A stretch of DNA of 38,506 nt from Lachnospiraceae bacterium (GCA_016280395.1 JAEEGQ010000121.1:1-38506); one strand, 5' to 3'; shown: positions 18,035-27,618, counted from the first letter of the stretch. Program-made: numbers and translations. The notes: a model not told the origin generated them from the sequence alone.

Positions 18035-18436
18035 TTAAAAACCTTCACCGCTATCCTTCCTTTTCTTGATAAAGCCAACCAGCCCTGTAAGAATCATACC
18101 GACAGATGAAATAATAAAAACATAATACCCGTATTCTTTAGTGACCAGTTTGATTACCTGATCTCCCCATATAAATGTGTCCACTTCTTTTAATCGTGAA
18201 AACTTTTCATAATAAAATCCGATTAGCAAGCACCCCGCCAGGCTTGTGATGAGGTCTTTCCCACATAAGGCTGCTATAACTCCGATGATGGCGAGTCCCA
18301 TAAAGACTACACCGTTTTCTGTCTCAATCAGTCGGATAAGCACGTCCTCTCCAAATTTAAAGCACGGAAGGAGACTGGCCAAAAAAGCCATCGCACCAGC
18401 AATTGCTCCATATACATTCTTTTTCTCCACATTCAT
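18035..18436 (-). CDS. Small integral membrane protein
   Basis: A 133-residue hydrophobic protein with about four predicted membrane segments: AIAGAMAFLASLLPCF, FMGLAIIGVIAAL, LITSLAGCLLIGFYY and YYVFIISSVGMILTGLVGFI. It ends in a basic then acidic tail (KKRKDSGEGF), suggesting a cytoplasmic C-terminus. GGAGG lies nine bases upstream of the ATG. No family was recognised. It sits between the GIY-YIG protein gene and the membrane-anchored acidic protein gene. Small multi-span proteins in defence loci are often effectors or anchors, but that role is only inferred here from position. Confidence 0.75.
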   Translation of the reverse strand: MNVEKKNVYGAIAGAMAFLASLLPCFKFGEDVLIRLIETENGVVFMGLAIIGVIAALCGKDLITSLAGCLLIGFYYEKFSRLKEVDTFIWGDQVIKLVTKEYGYYVFIISSVGMILTGLVGFIKKRKDSGEGF

Positions 18437-18461
18437 ACGCTCTCGCCTCCACTACTGTAAG

Positions 18462-19124
18462 TTACCCTTTTATCCGCTCTCTTTCGATTCGATCCCTTCG
18501 ATCGCTGAGCTTTTCACCTTCGTACAAAAAGAACGCCGGGCCTTGTACCTGATACTCACTTTCCAGCAGTTGCTGAGCCAATGCTGACAGCGAAGAAGTA
18601 ACTCCTTTGTAAGTCACGTGCCGGTCATCAAGAACTATAGCTTCTTGTGCTGTATCATTTATGAACTGGATCTTTTCCCCGAACGGGATACCCACCTCCG
18701 AGAATTTGAACGGACCTCGTCTGGCTTCGCGCGCCACTTCCGCTGCGGTTTCTTCGTCAAGGATCTCATGACCCTCCGGTGTCATCTTCTTCAGGCGGTC
18801 CTGTGTTCCCGAAATCTTGGCAATGCATTCCAACAGCGCGTATGCATCTTCAGCCTTCATGGCATAGAATTCCCGTCTCCGCTCTCGTCCGTCAAAAGTC
18901 TCAATGGAACGAAGCGACGGATCCAGCCTGTCTATGAGCTGATGCAGAACGGTGTCGGTCAGCGCCGAGTTGACTTCATACACGGCATATGCGCGGAAAG
19001 CATAAGGTATCGCTTCACTCCTGTTCAGCTGCGCCATCCGTTTTTCCAGATCTTTTGCAAAGCCAATCTTCACATAATCCGGAAATGAAGGATTGGTAAG
19101 AATATAGATTACTCCCTGCGCCAT
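18462..19124 (-). CDS. GIY-YIG/T5orf172-type nuclease-like protein
   Basis: A 220-residue protein. The N-terminus (GVIYILTNPSFPDYVKIGFAKDLEKRMAQLNRS) and the later LHQLIDRL and RRREFYAM fit the T5orf172/MUG113 branch of the GIY-YIG nuclease superfamily. The C-terminal part (residues ~165-220, ending FFLYEGEKLSDRRDRIERERIKG) resembles a tail often attached to such proteins in restriction loci. GAGAGG precedes the ATG by ten bases. It follows hsdR with a 47-bp gap and no terminator. It may act as an extra nuclease with the Type I system, or belong to the module downstream. Cleavage activity is not proven by the motifs. Confidence 0.82.
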   Translation of the reverse strand: MAQGVIYILTNPSFPDYVKIGFAKDLEKRMAQLNRSEAIPYAFRAYAVYEVNSALTDTVLHQLIDRLDPSLRSIETFDGRERRREFYAMKAEDAYALLECIAKISGTQDRLKKMTPEGHEILDEETAAEVAREARRGPFKFSEVGIPFGEKIQFINDTAQEAIVLDDRHVTYKGVTSSLSALAQQLLESEYQVQGPAFFLYEGEKLSDRRDRIERERIKG

Positions 19125-19171
19125 AGGTCATTGTCCTCTCTCGTTTCTACAAACATCTTTAGTAACATGTA

Positions 19172-22135
19172 TTACGATCTCAAGCTCTTATATATTTCAT
19201 CTGTAAAGATTCCGAGGACTTCTTTCTTGATCTCATCATTTTGCAGAAGTAGCGAGAAGAAATCCTGGTTCTGGTTTAACCCTTCGATCAAAGCATCATC
19301 GATCACATCAAAGAAGGCAAATTCAAAATCTTTTTCAGTATTGTTCTTGGCGCTAGCCTTAAGCTCATCTGATTTCATCAGAAGGTCCCTGATCTGTAGC
19401 ATTGCCTTCACTGCAACGTCGTTGTCATAGCTCTTTCCGGTCTTGCTATTTATTTCTGCTATTATCGCAGAAAGCCTCTCCTGCTTGATCGGCGTGAGGA
19501 CTATCTGCTCTGCTACAGGGAGTTTCACGATCGGATTGGGATTAACTTTCTCTCCCTTATGCTCCTTCGTCTTCTTCTGCGCAAAACCCGATGCCTGGAT
19601 CAGGCCGTTTATATTAAACCCACCACCGTGGCTGTTCATCTTAAGATAGGCATTCAGAGCACTAAGGAAATGGTACTTTTTGTGCAGCTCCACATCTTCA
19701 AAGCATGTTGCCTGAAGAAGGAACTCATAGAACCGGATAAAGTGGCGCACAGTAAGAACAATCTCGTCTCTTTCTTCAGGTGTCCTTCCGCTGTCAATGG
19801 TGTGCTTCGTCTTCTGAAGCAGGAATTCCATTGATTTCTTATCTGCCGCAGTCTTGTCCTCTTTATGCAGCAGGGTATTGTACCGCTCGATGTCCATCGG
19901 ATCCAGAACATAGTATCCATCAAGCTTCGCTTCAATATCATATACTGATGCGGATGTGATCGAGTTGGATAACAATGTCGTTGTATAATACTTTGCAAAA
20001 TCATGCTTTATGTCTTCGTAATCATTCGCAAAGTCGAGAATGAACGTCTGCTTTTCATAAGGCGGACAGATTCGGTTAAGCCTTGAAAGCGTCTGAACAG
20101 TAGAAACACCATGAAGTTTTTTCAGGATATACATCGCGCAGAGCTTCTTCTGATCAAACCCTGTCTGATACTTATCCGCAACAAGAAGGACCTGATACTC
20201 GTCTTTGTCGAACTCTGCTGTAAGATGGTTTTCGGCAAAACCGTTCATTCCCGGTTCAGTATAGTCTTTCCCATCAACTGTTACCTTACCTGAGAAAGCG
20301 ACCAGCGCACGGATATTATCATATCCTTTGCGATTAACATAATCCTCAAAAGCCTGCCTGTATTTTACCGCTGCTTCTCTTGATGCAGTTACCACCATTG
20401 CCTTGGCATGGCCGCCGAGTTCCTTCATAACAGATGTTCTGAAGTGTTCAATGATAACTTCTATCCTCTGCGCGATATTTGTCTCGTGAAGATCTACAAA
20501 CCTTGCGATCTGCCTTTTGGCGGCATTTGTCTGGAATACAGGATCCTCTTCTATCTCTTTGTTCAGACGGTAATACGTGTCGTATGTAATATAGTTCTGT
20601 AAAACATCCAGGATAAAGCCTTCCTCGATTGCCTGTTTCATGGAATAGATATGGAATGCTTCTCTCTGACCCTTTTTGTTCATGCGCCCGAACAGCTGAA
20701 GCGTTGTGGGCTTCGGTGTAGCCGTGAAGGCAAACATGGAAACATTCTTCTGCTTTCCGTTCCTTGCTATCTCGTCCATGATGATATCTTCCATGTCGGC
20801 AGGTTCATCATGGAGTTCACCTTCGCTAAGTACGTGGGTTACGGCTGCCATATTCTTTCCGGCGGTAGACGAATGCGCTTCATCTATGATAACAGCAAAC
20901 GTTTTATCTGAAAGGCCTGAGACGGTATCCGCAACATAAGGGAACTTCTGAATCGTAGTAACGATGACTTTTGTATTACCTGTCAGAGCAACACCAAGAT
21001 CTGCTGATGTGCACTTATCATCCATTACTCTTATGAAGCCCGACTTATGATCCAGAGCAAGAACTGCTTGCTGAAGCTGTCTGTCAACAACCACACGGTC
21101 GGTACAGATGATGATGTTATCAAAGATGATCTTGTTGTCATCATCGTGGAGCGACGCAAGTCTGTGTGCCAGCCATGCGATCTCATTTGTCTTGCCTGAG
21201 CCTGCGGAGTGCTGTAACAGATAATTCTGCGATGTATGGTTGATCTTTACGTCATCAAGGAGTTTTCTGAGGACATCAAGCTGATGATAGCGTGGGAATA
21301 TGACAGTCTCTGTTGTTTTCGTTTTCCCTGTCGTCTCGTCTTTATCTTCCTTAAGTTCGATGAACATGAATTTTGTCAGGATTTCGATCACGGAATCCTT
21401 CTTAAGGATGTTGTCCCACATATAATGAACGCTATACTCATCCTCTAATACAGGGTTGCCAGCACCGGCATTTATGCCCTCGCCATTACCCATATTGAAG
21501 GGAAGAAAGAATGTGGATGCGCCTTCGAGCCTTGTTGTCATATATGCCTGCTCAAGATCCATGGCAAAGTTGACAAGCGCTCCTGCCTTGAAACGGAAAA
21601 GACGTGTTTTAGGATCTCTTTCAGTGCGATACTGGTATATCGCATCGTGATAATTTTGTCCTGCGGTGTTTGCTTTAAGCTCAAAGGTCATAATAGCCAG
21701 ACCATTTAAGAAGATAACAAGATCAACTCTCTCATTGTCAGACGCCCACACTTCTTCGGAGACAGAGAATATGTTTTTCTCATATAAGGCATTAAGCTCT
21801 TTATTAAATGAGGTTGCCGGCTTTGTATAGAGCAGGTCAAGATGGTAATTAGAAATCTCGATACCCTTTTTGAGAACTTCAAGTCGGCTACCCCTTGCCT
21901 TTGTTTCTTCGGCATTGATCGCTGCAACGATTGTGTCATCGGTCTCAGATTTGTAGACCTTATTAAGGGCTACCATGGTCTCCGGCTGCGTAGAGTTAAG
22001 GAATCTGAACAGTTCCTCGCGGTTTACGGCAAAGAGCCGATCAAAATGTGTAGCCGGCCACACTTCGTATCCATTCTCTTTTAATCTTTCCAAGATGAAC
22101 TTTTGATATTCTTTTTCAGACAGAACCTGATTCAT
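19172..22135 (-). CDS. hsdR: Type I restriction enzyme subunit R
   Basis: HsdR is the motor-nuclease of Type I restriction; it translocates DNA and cuts at random distant sites. The 987-residue protein has the PD-(D/E)xK nuclease with Asp138 (ERVDLVIFLNG) and FELK (Glu152, Lys154). The SF2 motor carries Walker A AGSGKT (311-316) and DEAH (418-421), with FAFTATPKP as motif III, and motifs V/VI appear as YQTGFDQKKL and LSRLNRICPPYEKQ. A C-terminal helical domain for binding the methyltransferase follows. GGGGG lies nine bases upstream of the ATG. It is separated from hsdS by the small HNH-like gene. All main catalytic residues are present, so the enzyme is probably active. Confidence 0.96.
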   Translation of the reverse strand: MNQVLSEKEYQKFILERLKENGYEVWPATHFDRLFAVNREELFRFLNSTQPETMVALNKVYKSETDDTIVAAINAEETKARGSRLEVLKKGIEISNYHLDLLYTKPATSFNKELNALYEKNIFSVSEEVWASDNERVDLVIFLNGLAIMTFELKANTAGQNYHDAIYQYRTERDPKTRLFRFKAGALVNFAMDLEQAYMTTRLEGASTFFLPFNMGNGEGINAGAGNPVLEDEYSVHYMWDNILKKDSVIEILTKFMFIELKEDKDETTGKTKTTETVIFPRYHQLDVLRKLLDDVKINHTSQNYLLQHSAGSGKTNEIAWLAHRLASLHDDDNKIIFDNIIICTDRVVVDRQLQQAVLALDHKSGFIRVMDDKCTSADLGVALTGNTKVIVTTIQKFPYVADTVSGLSDKTFAVIIDEAHSSTAGKNMAAVTHVLSEGELHDEPADMEDIIMDEIARNGKQKNVSMFAFTATPKPTTLQLFGRMNKKGQREAFHIYSMKQAIEEGFILDVLQNYITYDTYYRLNKEIEEDPVFQTNAAKRQIARFVDLHETNIAQRIEVIIEHFRTSVMKELGGHAKAMVVTASREAAVKYRQAFEDYVNRKGYDNIRALVAFSGKVTVDGKDYTEPGMNGFAENHLTAEFDKDEYQVLLVADKYQTGFDQKKLCAMYILKKLHGVSTVQTLSRLNRICPPYEKQTFILDFANDYEDIKHDFAKYYTTTLLSNSITSASVYDIEAKLDGYYVLDPMDIERYNTLLHKEDKTAADKKSMEFLLQKTKHTIDSGRTPEERDEIVLTVRHFIRFYEFLLQATCFEDVELHKKYHFLSALNAYLKMNSHGGGFNINGLIQASGFAQKKTKEHKGEKVNPNPIVKLPVAEQIVLTPIKQERLSAIIAEINSKTGKSYDNDVAVKAMLQIRDLLMKSDELKASAKNNTEKDFEFAFFDVIDDALIEGLNQNQDFFSLLLQNDEIKKEVLGIFTDEIYKSLRS

Positions 22136-22183
22136 ATGTTCGTTCCCCCAATATAATGTAATATGATATTTCCTGCACCGTAA

Positions 22184-22810
22184 TTATTCCCATCCTGCGG
22201 CTTTGATCATGGCTAAGATATCTTTAAAGATTTTGCTATTTTTACTTTTATCCCATGTCCCATCTTCCCCGAGGCTTGAAAACAGCTTATCAATTAGAAC
22301 CGAATACTCCTCATTATCCTTTAAAAATGAGATAAGTACCTTTATTATCTCATAATAGACATCTTTATCATTCTTAACCCGGTTATGACAATTCAGCTGC
22401 CAAGTCTGTTTTGTCTTCCAGCCAGAATACAGATCATTCAGTTCCGGGACAATAAACCAAAGAATACCGCCGATTCCAACTATTTCATCGGGAGTCTTCT
22501 CGGGCGACGGGTATTTGCATATAAGAACATGGAGCCATAGGTGTTCCAACAAATCGCAATACACAAGATTTTCTTTTTGCTGCCATTCGAACGGCCAATT
22601 TTTCGCGACCACAGTATTACCTAGCTCTGCTACCCGGTCTTCCTGCTTATGATGTACATAGAGACCCTCGGTTGTTCGGGTTACATCACGTTTTTTCTGG
22701 AACGTCTTGGTCATGTAGTCTGATCGGCCAATGCCGTACTTGTTCTGAAGGTAATCACAGTATTCATTGTAATTCATATCTCTGACTGCGTTATATTCAG
22801 CCATAACCAT
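22184..22810 (-). CDS. Small HNH-like protein inserted in the hsd operon
   Basis: A 208-residue protein of no certain family. It has TRTTEGLYVHHKQEDRV (His53, His54) and, after about 27 residues, ENLVYCDLLEHLWLHVLI (Asn81, His90, His94). This His-His ... Asn ... His-x3-His order resembles an HNH/beta-beta-alpha metal nuclease, and I recall similar EGLxxHH/EHLxLH proteins in phage and mobile loci. The C-terminal half is helical. The ATG follows the hsdS stop by 1 bp with GAGG nine bases upstream, so it is translated with hsdS. It sits between hsdS and hsdR, where no gene is needed for Type I activity. An accessory nuclease is a fair guess but unproven. Confidence 0.7.
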   Translation of the reverse strand: MVMAEYNAVRDMNYNEYCDYLQNKYGIGRSDYMTKTFQKKRDVTRTTEGLYVHHKQEDRVAELGNTVVAKNWPFEWQQKENLVYCDLLEHLWLHVLICKYPSPEKTPDEIVGIGGILWFIVPELNDLYSGWKTKQTWQLNCHNRVKNDKDVYYEIIKVLISFLKDNEEYSVLIDKLFSSLGEDGTWDKSKNSKIFKDILAMIKAAGWE

Positions 22811-22811
22811 A

Positions 22812-24155
22812 TCAGACTACCTCTTTCTTGCCTGTAACGTACTCATAGATTACGGATTTCTTATAATCTGCAAGAAGTTCTAGTTGTTCTTTTTTGCATG
22901 TAATGATGGCCTCAGTTTCCTTACACATTGCGTTCAAATAATCAACTATCTCATTCTGTTCTTTATAGGACGGAGCAAAAACCAGCAGTTTTGAAAATTC
23001 GCTGTAATTTAATCCTTGTCTTACTCCATTGCCCATGTTATAGAAAACTTTTTGTACATCATAAGAATGTAATAAATAATGAAAATAAGATGAATTGATT
23101 TTTACTTTCGGTGCCAGATCAATATATGCCGAAGTAATTATTCCTTTCTCGGTGGCCAATCCAGTGCGCAAACTGCGCTTATCGTTTTGTAAATCTGTTG
23201 GACGGATAATAATATCGCCCGCCTCTATAATATTATATGTACTAAAGCTTGCAGGCAATAATCCCCCTGTCGTATCTATATCCTTTCGGATTATTTTCCC
23301 GTAACTAATGGATAACAGGTTTTTCTCCTGAAGTGCATAATTCCTGTTCTTTCTCTCACTAAAATATGCATAAACAGGATGTATTTCCCAAGCGCGTGGA
23401 ATCGCCCCTACCCATTCTATGCCGCTATCCTTCATCGGAGCATTCTTATCTAACCCCTTTGTTACGACTTCGGTGATAACTGACCGCTTATATGCTTCCA
23501 GAGTATCTATTTCAGATTGGATATCTGCGGAAAGAACATCGATTTCAGAGCATTTGGCATCAAGGAAATCTGCGATTTTCTCTTGCTTCGCTGAAGGCGG
23601 TAAGATTATCCAGGTGTGATTTACATCTGTTAAATTATACTTGGGCGCTGCTGTTCCGAAGCCAGCCTTGATTGCTTGAATATAGTTTCCAACAGCAGGT
23701 GAATTCAAGTAATGAAGCAAAAAATGTTGATTAATAACACCTTTTTTTAGGCGTAGCATTCCGACGCTTACGAAGAAATCGAACACAATATCAGTATCGA
23801 CTTCCACAAATACACCAAGCGTCCCTATTCTTGTAAAGAGTATATCTCCGCGCTTTACAGGAGCGTGAGTATATAAGACTTTATGTTCTTCCTCGGATAT
23901 ATATTTCACATCAGAAAAATCAATTTTGCCCGATGATATGTCCTTAATAGAAATAAAGGGATACCCATTCTCGATATAATTAGGTGTTTGGTGTGTTCCA
24001 TCCGTTATCATAGAGCATATCCGCCCCAACTGTGTAAAATTCCACCCTCTAGGAATACTTCCAATCCACGGGATTTTTGTATCATAGTTTTCTCTCATAT
24101 CATACGACCTCTGTCTAACCCATTCAATTCCAATATCTTTCATTGCGCTGTGCAT
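22812..24155 (-). CDS. hsdS: Type I restriction enzyme specificity subunit S
   Basis: HsdS reads the bipartite DNA target for both methylation and cleavage. The 447-residue protein has two target recognition domains. TRD1 starts after IPWIGSIPRGWNFTQLGRI and ends at ILPPSAKQEKIADFLD. A central helical spacer carries EAYKRSVITEVVTKG, and the sequence MKDSGIEWVGAIPRAWEI opens TRD2, which ends at APSYKEQNEIVDYLN. The final helix is LLADYKKSVIYEYVTGKKEVV. The ATG at 24155 (MHSAMKDIGIEWV) is preferred over a more upstream codon because GGAG precedes it by nine bases and it lies just after the hsdM stop. The N-terminus has an unusual extra stretch (RQRSYDMRENYDTK) between the two introductory motifs. 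The target sequence cannot be read from the protein by eye. Confidence 0.94.
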   Translation of the reverse strand: MHSAMKDIGIEWVRQRSYDMRENYDTKIPWIGSIPRGWNFTQLGRICSMITDGTHQTPNYIENGYPFISIKDISSGKIDFSDVKYISEEEHKVLYTHAPVKRGDILFTRIGTLGVFVEVDTDIVFDFFVSVGMLRLKKGVINQHFLLHYLNSPAVGNYIQAIKAGFGTAAPKYNLTDVNHTWIILPPSAKQEKIADFLDAKCSEIDVLSADIQSEIDTLEAYKRSVITEVVTKGLDKNAPMKDSGIEWVGAIPRAWEIHPVYAYFSERKNRNYALQEKNLLSISYGKIIRKDIDTTGGLLPASFSTYNIIEAGDIIIRPTDLQNDKRSLRTGLATEKGIITSAYIDLAPKVKINSSYFHYLLHSYDVQKVFYNMGNGVRQGLNYSEFSKLLVFAPSYKEQNEIVDYLNAMCKETEAIITCKKEQLELLADYKKSVIYEYVTGKKEVV

Positions 24156-24156
24156 T

Positions 24157-26262
24157 TCAAACCGCTCCGAACAGTTTCTTGATTCGTTCGGACACTGACG
24201 TTTCCAGTTCAATGAATCGTGTTTTCAGCTCTTCACTCGGTGTTGGCTGCTGATACTTATAAAAATATCTTGTAAACGGTATTTCTGCCCCCGTCTTAAT
24301 CACAGGTTTCTTTGCGGCCAGATTCTCTTCCCAAAACCATTTTGCATCCGGAACGTGAGGAAGGACTTCGCGGGCCATATAGTCTTCTATATCCTCATCC
24401 CAGCGAACGATCTCGGTGTCCTTGGTATCCTTATCATAAATGATTTCGCCTTTGTCCTTGCCAGTCTTTACTCTCTGGATCTCGGCTTCCTTATCCATAG
24501 CCGAAAGTCCATCAGCAATCTTGTCGAGAAGTTTTTTATCGACTTCTGTTGCAGAAAGAATAGTAGCAAGTTCAGGTAAGAAGGAGTCATAGCTTAACCA
24601 TTTCTTATCTGAGATTGATTCTTCAAGCAGTCCTACTATTGCATCATATCTCGGTTTGGACGCATAAAAGTCTGCCAGAGCTTTCTGCTCTTTTGCATTT
24701 GCAGTTGTTCCTTTTTCCTCGAGCTCCGCAACCTTGGCATCGTCCCATAAGCTCTTTAATGCACCAGACTGGAGCATATTCTGGATACGTTCCTCGGTAA
24801 AACCATAACTGCGCTGCAGGGGCTGCATCACAGTATATTCTCTGTAAATGAACTCAGTGTTCAGATATATCTTACAAAGTTCGTTTTCTTCAAAGTTGGC
24901 GTAAAGCTTGGTGATCTCGGCACGGTCTTCAGGATAGAACTCATTTTTCTTATTGCCCAGGGGCTTGCGCAGTTTGTGGAATATCTGTGTTGCATCTATA
25001 AGCTGAATCTTGCCCTTGCGCTCAGGTCTTTTATTCTTGGAAAGGAGCCATACGTATGTTGCGATTCCCGTATTGTAAAACAGGTCCGTAGGCATTGCGA
25101 TGATCGCCTCGATAAGATCGCTTTCGAGGAGCCAGCGGCGGATCTGCGACTCCCCTGAAGCTGTTCCTCCGGTAAATAAGGGAGAACCATTCTCGATGAT
25201 GGCTGCACGGCCAAACTTATCATCCATTTTTGCAACGGCTGACTGTATAAAGAGGAGCTGCGAGTCTCCACCCGACGGAAGTCCTGCGCCATAACGCCCC
25301 GACATTCCCTTCGCATTCTCCTTCCTTACAGCATCTTCCTGTCCGGCTTTGGCATCTGCGCCCGACCAAGGTGTTCCAAAGGGAGGGTTTTCAATGAGAA
25401 ATCTCATTTTCACGTCAGGGAAACAATCTTCCTTTAATGTGTCAGCATGACGGAAGTTTTCTGCGTTCTGCCCCTTTATCAGCATCTCTGCAAGACCTAT
25501 GGCATAGGTCTGAGGCATTACTTCCTGTCCGAACAATCTTACGTCAGCGGAAGGATTGTAGTGCTTGATATATGAAAACGCTGTTGAGAGCATTCCTCCG
25601 GTACCGCAAGCCTGATCGCATACGGTAATGATCTTTTTATCATCAAAGATATCATCGCAGCCCTCGGCAATAAGGAGGGATACAAGCAGTTTTATAATAT
25701 CGCGTCCGGTATAGAACTGTCCGGCATCTACATTCTGATAAAAACGTCCAATCAGGTTTTCAAAGATATACCCCATCTTTATGCTGTCGTAGGTGCCCGG
25801 ATCCAGATCCAGTTCTGAAAACGCCTTAATAACATTATACAGGCATCCGTCTTTGTCCATCTTGTCGATGTGTGTCTTGATCTCCAAATCGTTTAAGATG
25901 CCCTGCACATTATCAGAAAAGCCGGCAATATATGATTTAAAATTCGAGGCGATATGATCCGCATCATTGCACAGTTCCTTAAGAGTAAATTCACTCGTAT
26001 TATAGAACTGATAGCCTGAGATCCTGCACATCGCCTTATACGGATATCCGGGATTTTGCCTGAACATATCAACTACCGCTTTCTTCGTAGCCGAAAGCGT
26101 ACACTCGAAGCGGCGGATTATTACCATTGGGATAATCACATCGCCGTATTTATCAGGCATATATGAACCGCGGAGTTTATTAGCAATACTCCAAATAAAG
26201 TTCGCTTCAGATGTAACATCAACCGGAGTATCTTCCCAGAGCATGTTTTTAATATCGTTCAT
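24157..26262 (-). CDS. hsdM: Type I restriction enzyme methyltransferase subunit M
   Basis: HsdM transfers a methyl group from SAM to adenine N6 in the HsdS target, protecting host DNA. The 701-residue protein has an HsdM_N helical domain (ANFIWSIANKLRGSYMPDKYGDVIIPMVIIRRFE). The N6-methylase domain has motif I CDQACGTGG (residues 215-223) and motif IV ENPPFGTPW (NPPF at 292-295). It is longer than the classical ~500-residue HsdM because of a C-terminal extension (~500-701) with IYDKDTKDTEIVRWDEDIEDY, seen in many anaerobe Type I systems. AAGGAG lies ten bases before the ATG. hsdS follows with almost no gap. Catalytic motifs are intact, unlike the HsdM-like protein encoded just upstream. Confidence 0.95.
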   Translation of the reverse strand: MNDIKNMLWEDTPVDVTSEANFIWSIANKLRGSYMPDKYGDVIIPMVIIRRFECTLSATKKAVVDMFRQNPGYPYKAMCRISGYQFYNTSEFTLKELCNDADHIASNFKSYIAGFSDNVQGILNDLEIKTHIDKMDKDGCLYNVIKAFSELDLDPGTYDSIKMGYIFENLIGRFYQNVDAGQFYTGRDIIKLLVSLLIAEGCDDIFDDKKIITVCDQACGTGGMLSTAFSYIKHYNPSADVRLFGQEVMPQTYAIGLAEMLIKGQNAENFRHADTLKEDCFPDVKMRFLIENPPFGTPWSGADAKAGQEDAVRKENAKGMSGRYGAGLPSGGDSQLLFIQSAVAKMDDKFGRAAIIENGSPLFTGGTASGESQIRRWLLESDLIEAIIAMPTDLFYNTGIATYVWLLSKNKRPERKGKIQLIDATQIFHKLRKPLGNKKNEFYPEDRAEITKLYANFEENELCKIYLNTEFIYREYTVMQPLQRSYGFTEERIQNMLQSGALKSLWDDAKVAELEEKGTTANAKEQKALADFYASKPRYDAIVGLLEESISDKKWLSYDSFLPELATILSATEVDKKLLDKIADGLSAMDKEAEIQRVKTGKDKGEIIYDKDTKDTEIVRWDEDIEDYMAREVLPHVPDAKWFWEENLAAKKPVIKTGAEIPFTRYFYKYQQPTPSEELKTRFIELETSVSERIKKLFGAV

Positions 26263-26310
26263 TTTAGTAGTTCTCCTTTAATATATATAGATGCTTAGTT
26301 TTATACTATG

Positions 26311-27618
26311 TTACTTTTCCTGGCGAAGGTAGTTTAGGTCTTTGCATACCGTCCGCAGGTCATATTCAAGCTTATTAACATCCATAAGCAACCGTCTGGT
26401 ATCGATTGCCTGATAATTGCCCGACAAATCCGGTGCAGTATAAAATCTCGGAGTAAGGTTGTAATCATTTTCTGCGATTTCTGAAAGCGAAACAACTGCG
26501 GAGACTCCTGATATTTCAGCCCGTTTTCCGTCAATATCTAAGATTGCGCTCAGTCCCTCCGTATCTAACGTACATCCGATATGGCGCTTAACCCAATAAT
26601 CAGCAGTATCAATGAACAAAACACTATTATTATGTTTAGCCTTGTCGATCAAAACTAAAGCGGTAGATACGGAAACTGCACTAATTGCCCCCGGCGGAAG
26701 CTGCACTACTGATTCTATCATTCCTTGCTCTAACAAGTTTTTCCTGAAATCACCAATGGTTCCACCGCTTGACAGGAAACTCATCGGTACAAGGATCACG
26801 CCCCGACCGCCATCAGCGATAGCGTTAATTGACCTTTCAATTTCAACAGTCCTTCTGTTAAATATCGGAGGATGCATATTGCTCAAGTGCTCAAGATACC
26901 CTTCATCCCTAGGGACATTAATCGGAGGTTCACTTATAACATACTGATAATGTCTTTCAGTATCGAAATTGGAGTCGCCGCAGAGCACACTTTCAATTGT
27001 TCTTCCGTGAATGATCAGATTTATGACACCAATTGCAAGAACACCCATGTTTATGTCTCGAATTACAAGTTGCGAGTCTTTTTCAGATGCCTCCATAATT
27101 GATGTTGCATAGCCGCAATAACCATCGTATATTGTTGCGTCTGAAGGGGCTTTAAGTAACCTGCCTTCCAGTTTGGCCAAATCACTGCTAGTTATAACTT
27201 CACTTGCACTTTTGCCATAGGAACTAAACTCCAGCCCCATTATTTCTTCCAAGACGTCTTCCAGCTGTTCTTCATTATCAATCTTCAATGAGTCAACCAG
27301 GTTCAAGGACTCCTTCATTGTTCTCAGACTGGATCCTCTCTTGGTAATATTCTCAAAACCTTGTGATATTATCCCATCGGGTATCCGCAGCTCATTTTCA
27401 ATATCGCGGAAATAATCGATTAGCTGTTCCACGTTGATTTTTTCCCCGAACAATACCGGAAGATAAGAAACAGAGTATAGTTCCTTGTAACAATCAAGCT
27501 GCCTCAATTCCACATATTTAAGAAGAAGCACATAATAAGACAGTTTTGTGGCCAATGAAACATCTATACTTCCTCTTACGCTGTTAACCCAGCTATATAA
27601 GCGATTATATCTCTCCAT
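26311..27618 (-). CDS. HsdM-like protein with degenerate methylase motifs
   Basis: A 435-residue protein with the layout of an HsdM/N6-methylase: a helical HsdM_N-like start (WVNSVRGSIDVSLATKLSYYVLLLKYVELRQ) and a Rossmann-like core. Motif I reads YDGYCGYAT (164-172) where active enzymes have DPACGTGG-like sequences. Motif III keeps CGDSN (213-217). Motif IV reads SEPPIN (229-234) in place of NPPF/NPPY, so the catalytic Asn is Glu and the aromatic is Ile. Later segments (RGVILVPMSFLSSGG, GMIESVVQLPPGAI) are like HsdM. It is therefore probably a non-catalytic methylase relative, perhaps a DNA-binding or structural partner. AAGGAG lies ten bases before the ATG, and the gene overlaps the half-HsdS gene by 14 bp. 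It lies 48 bp upstream of the true hsdM. Confidence 0.82.
   Translation of the reverse strand: MERYNRLYSWVNSVRGSIDVSLATKLSYYVLLLKYVELRQLDCYKELYSVSYLPVLFGEKINVEQLIDYFRDIENELRIPDGIISQGFENITKRGSSLRTMKESLNLVDSLKIDNEEQLEDVLEEIMGLEFSSYGKSASEVITSSDLAKLEGRLLKAPSDATIYDGYCGYATSIMEASEKDSQLVIRDINMGVLAIGVINLIIHGRTIESVLCGDSNFDTERHYQYVISEPPINVPRDEGYLEHLSNMHPPIFNRRTVEIERSINAIADGGRGVILVPMSFLSSGGTIGDFRKNLLEQGMIESVVQLPPGAISAVSVSTALVLIDKAKHNNSVLFIDTADYWVKRHIGCTLDTEGLSAILDIDGKRAEISGVSAVVSLSEIAENDYNLTPRFYTAPDLSGNYQAIDTRRLLMDVNKLEYDLRTVCKDLNYLRQEK

Noticed and set aside
23400-24155. Repeated MKDxGIEWV motif in hsdS, considered as a recombination site for phase-variable specificity
   Set aside because: The motif recurs at both TRD entrances in normal HsdS proteins, and the DNA copies have diverged; no inverted hsdS copies or recombinase were seen.
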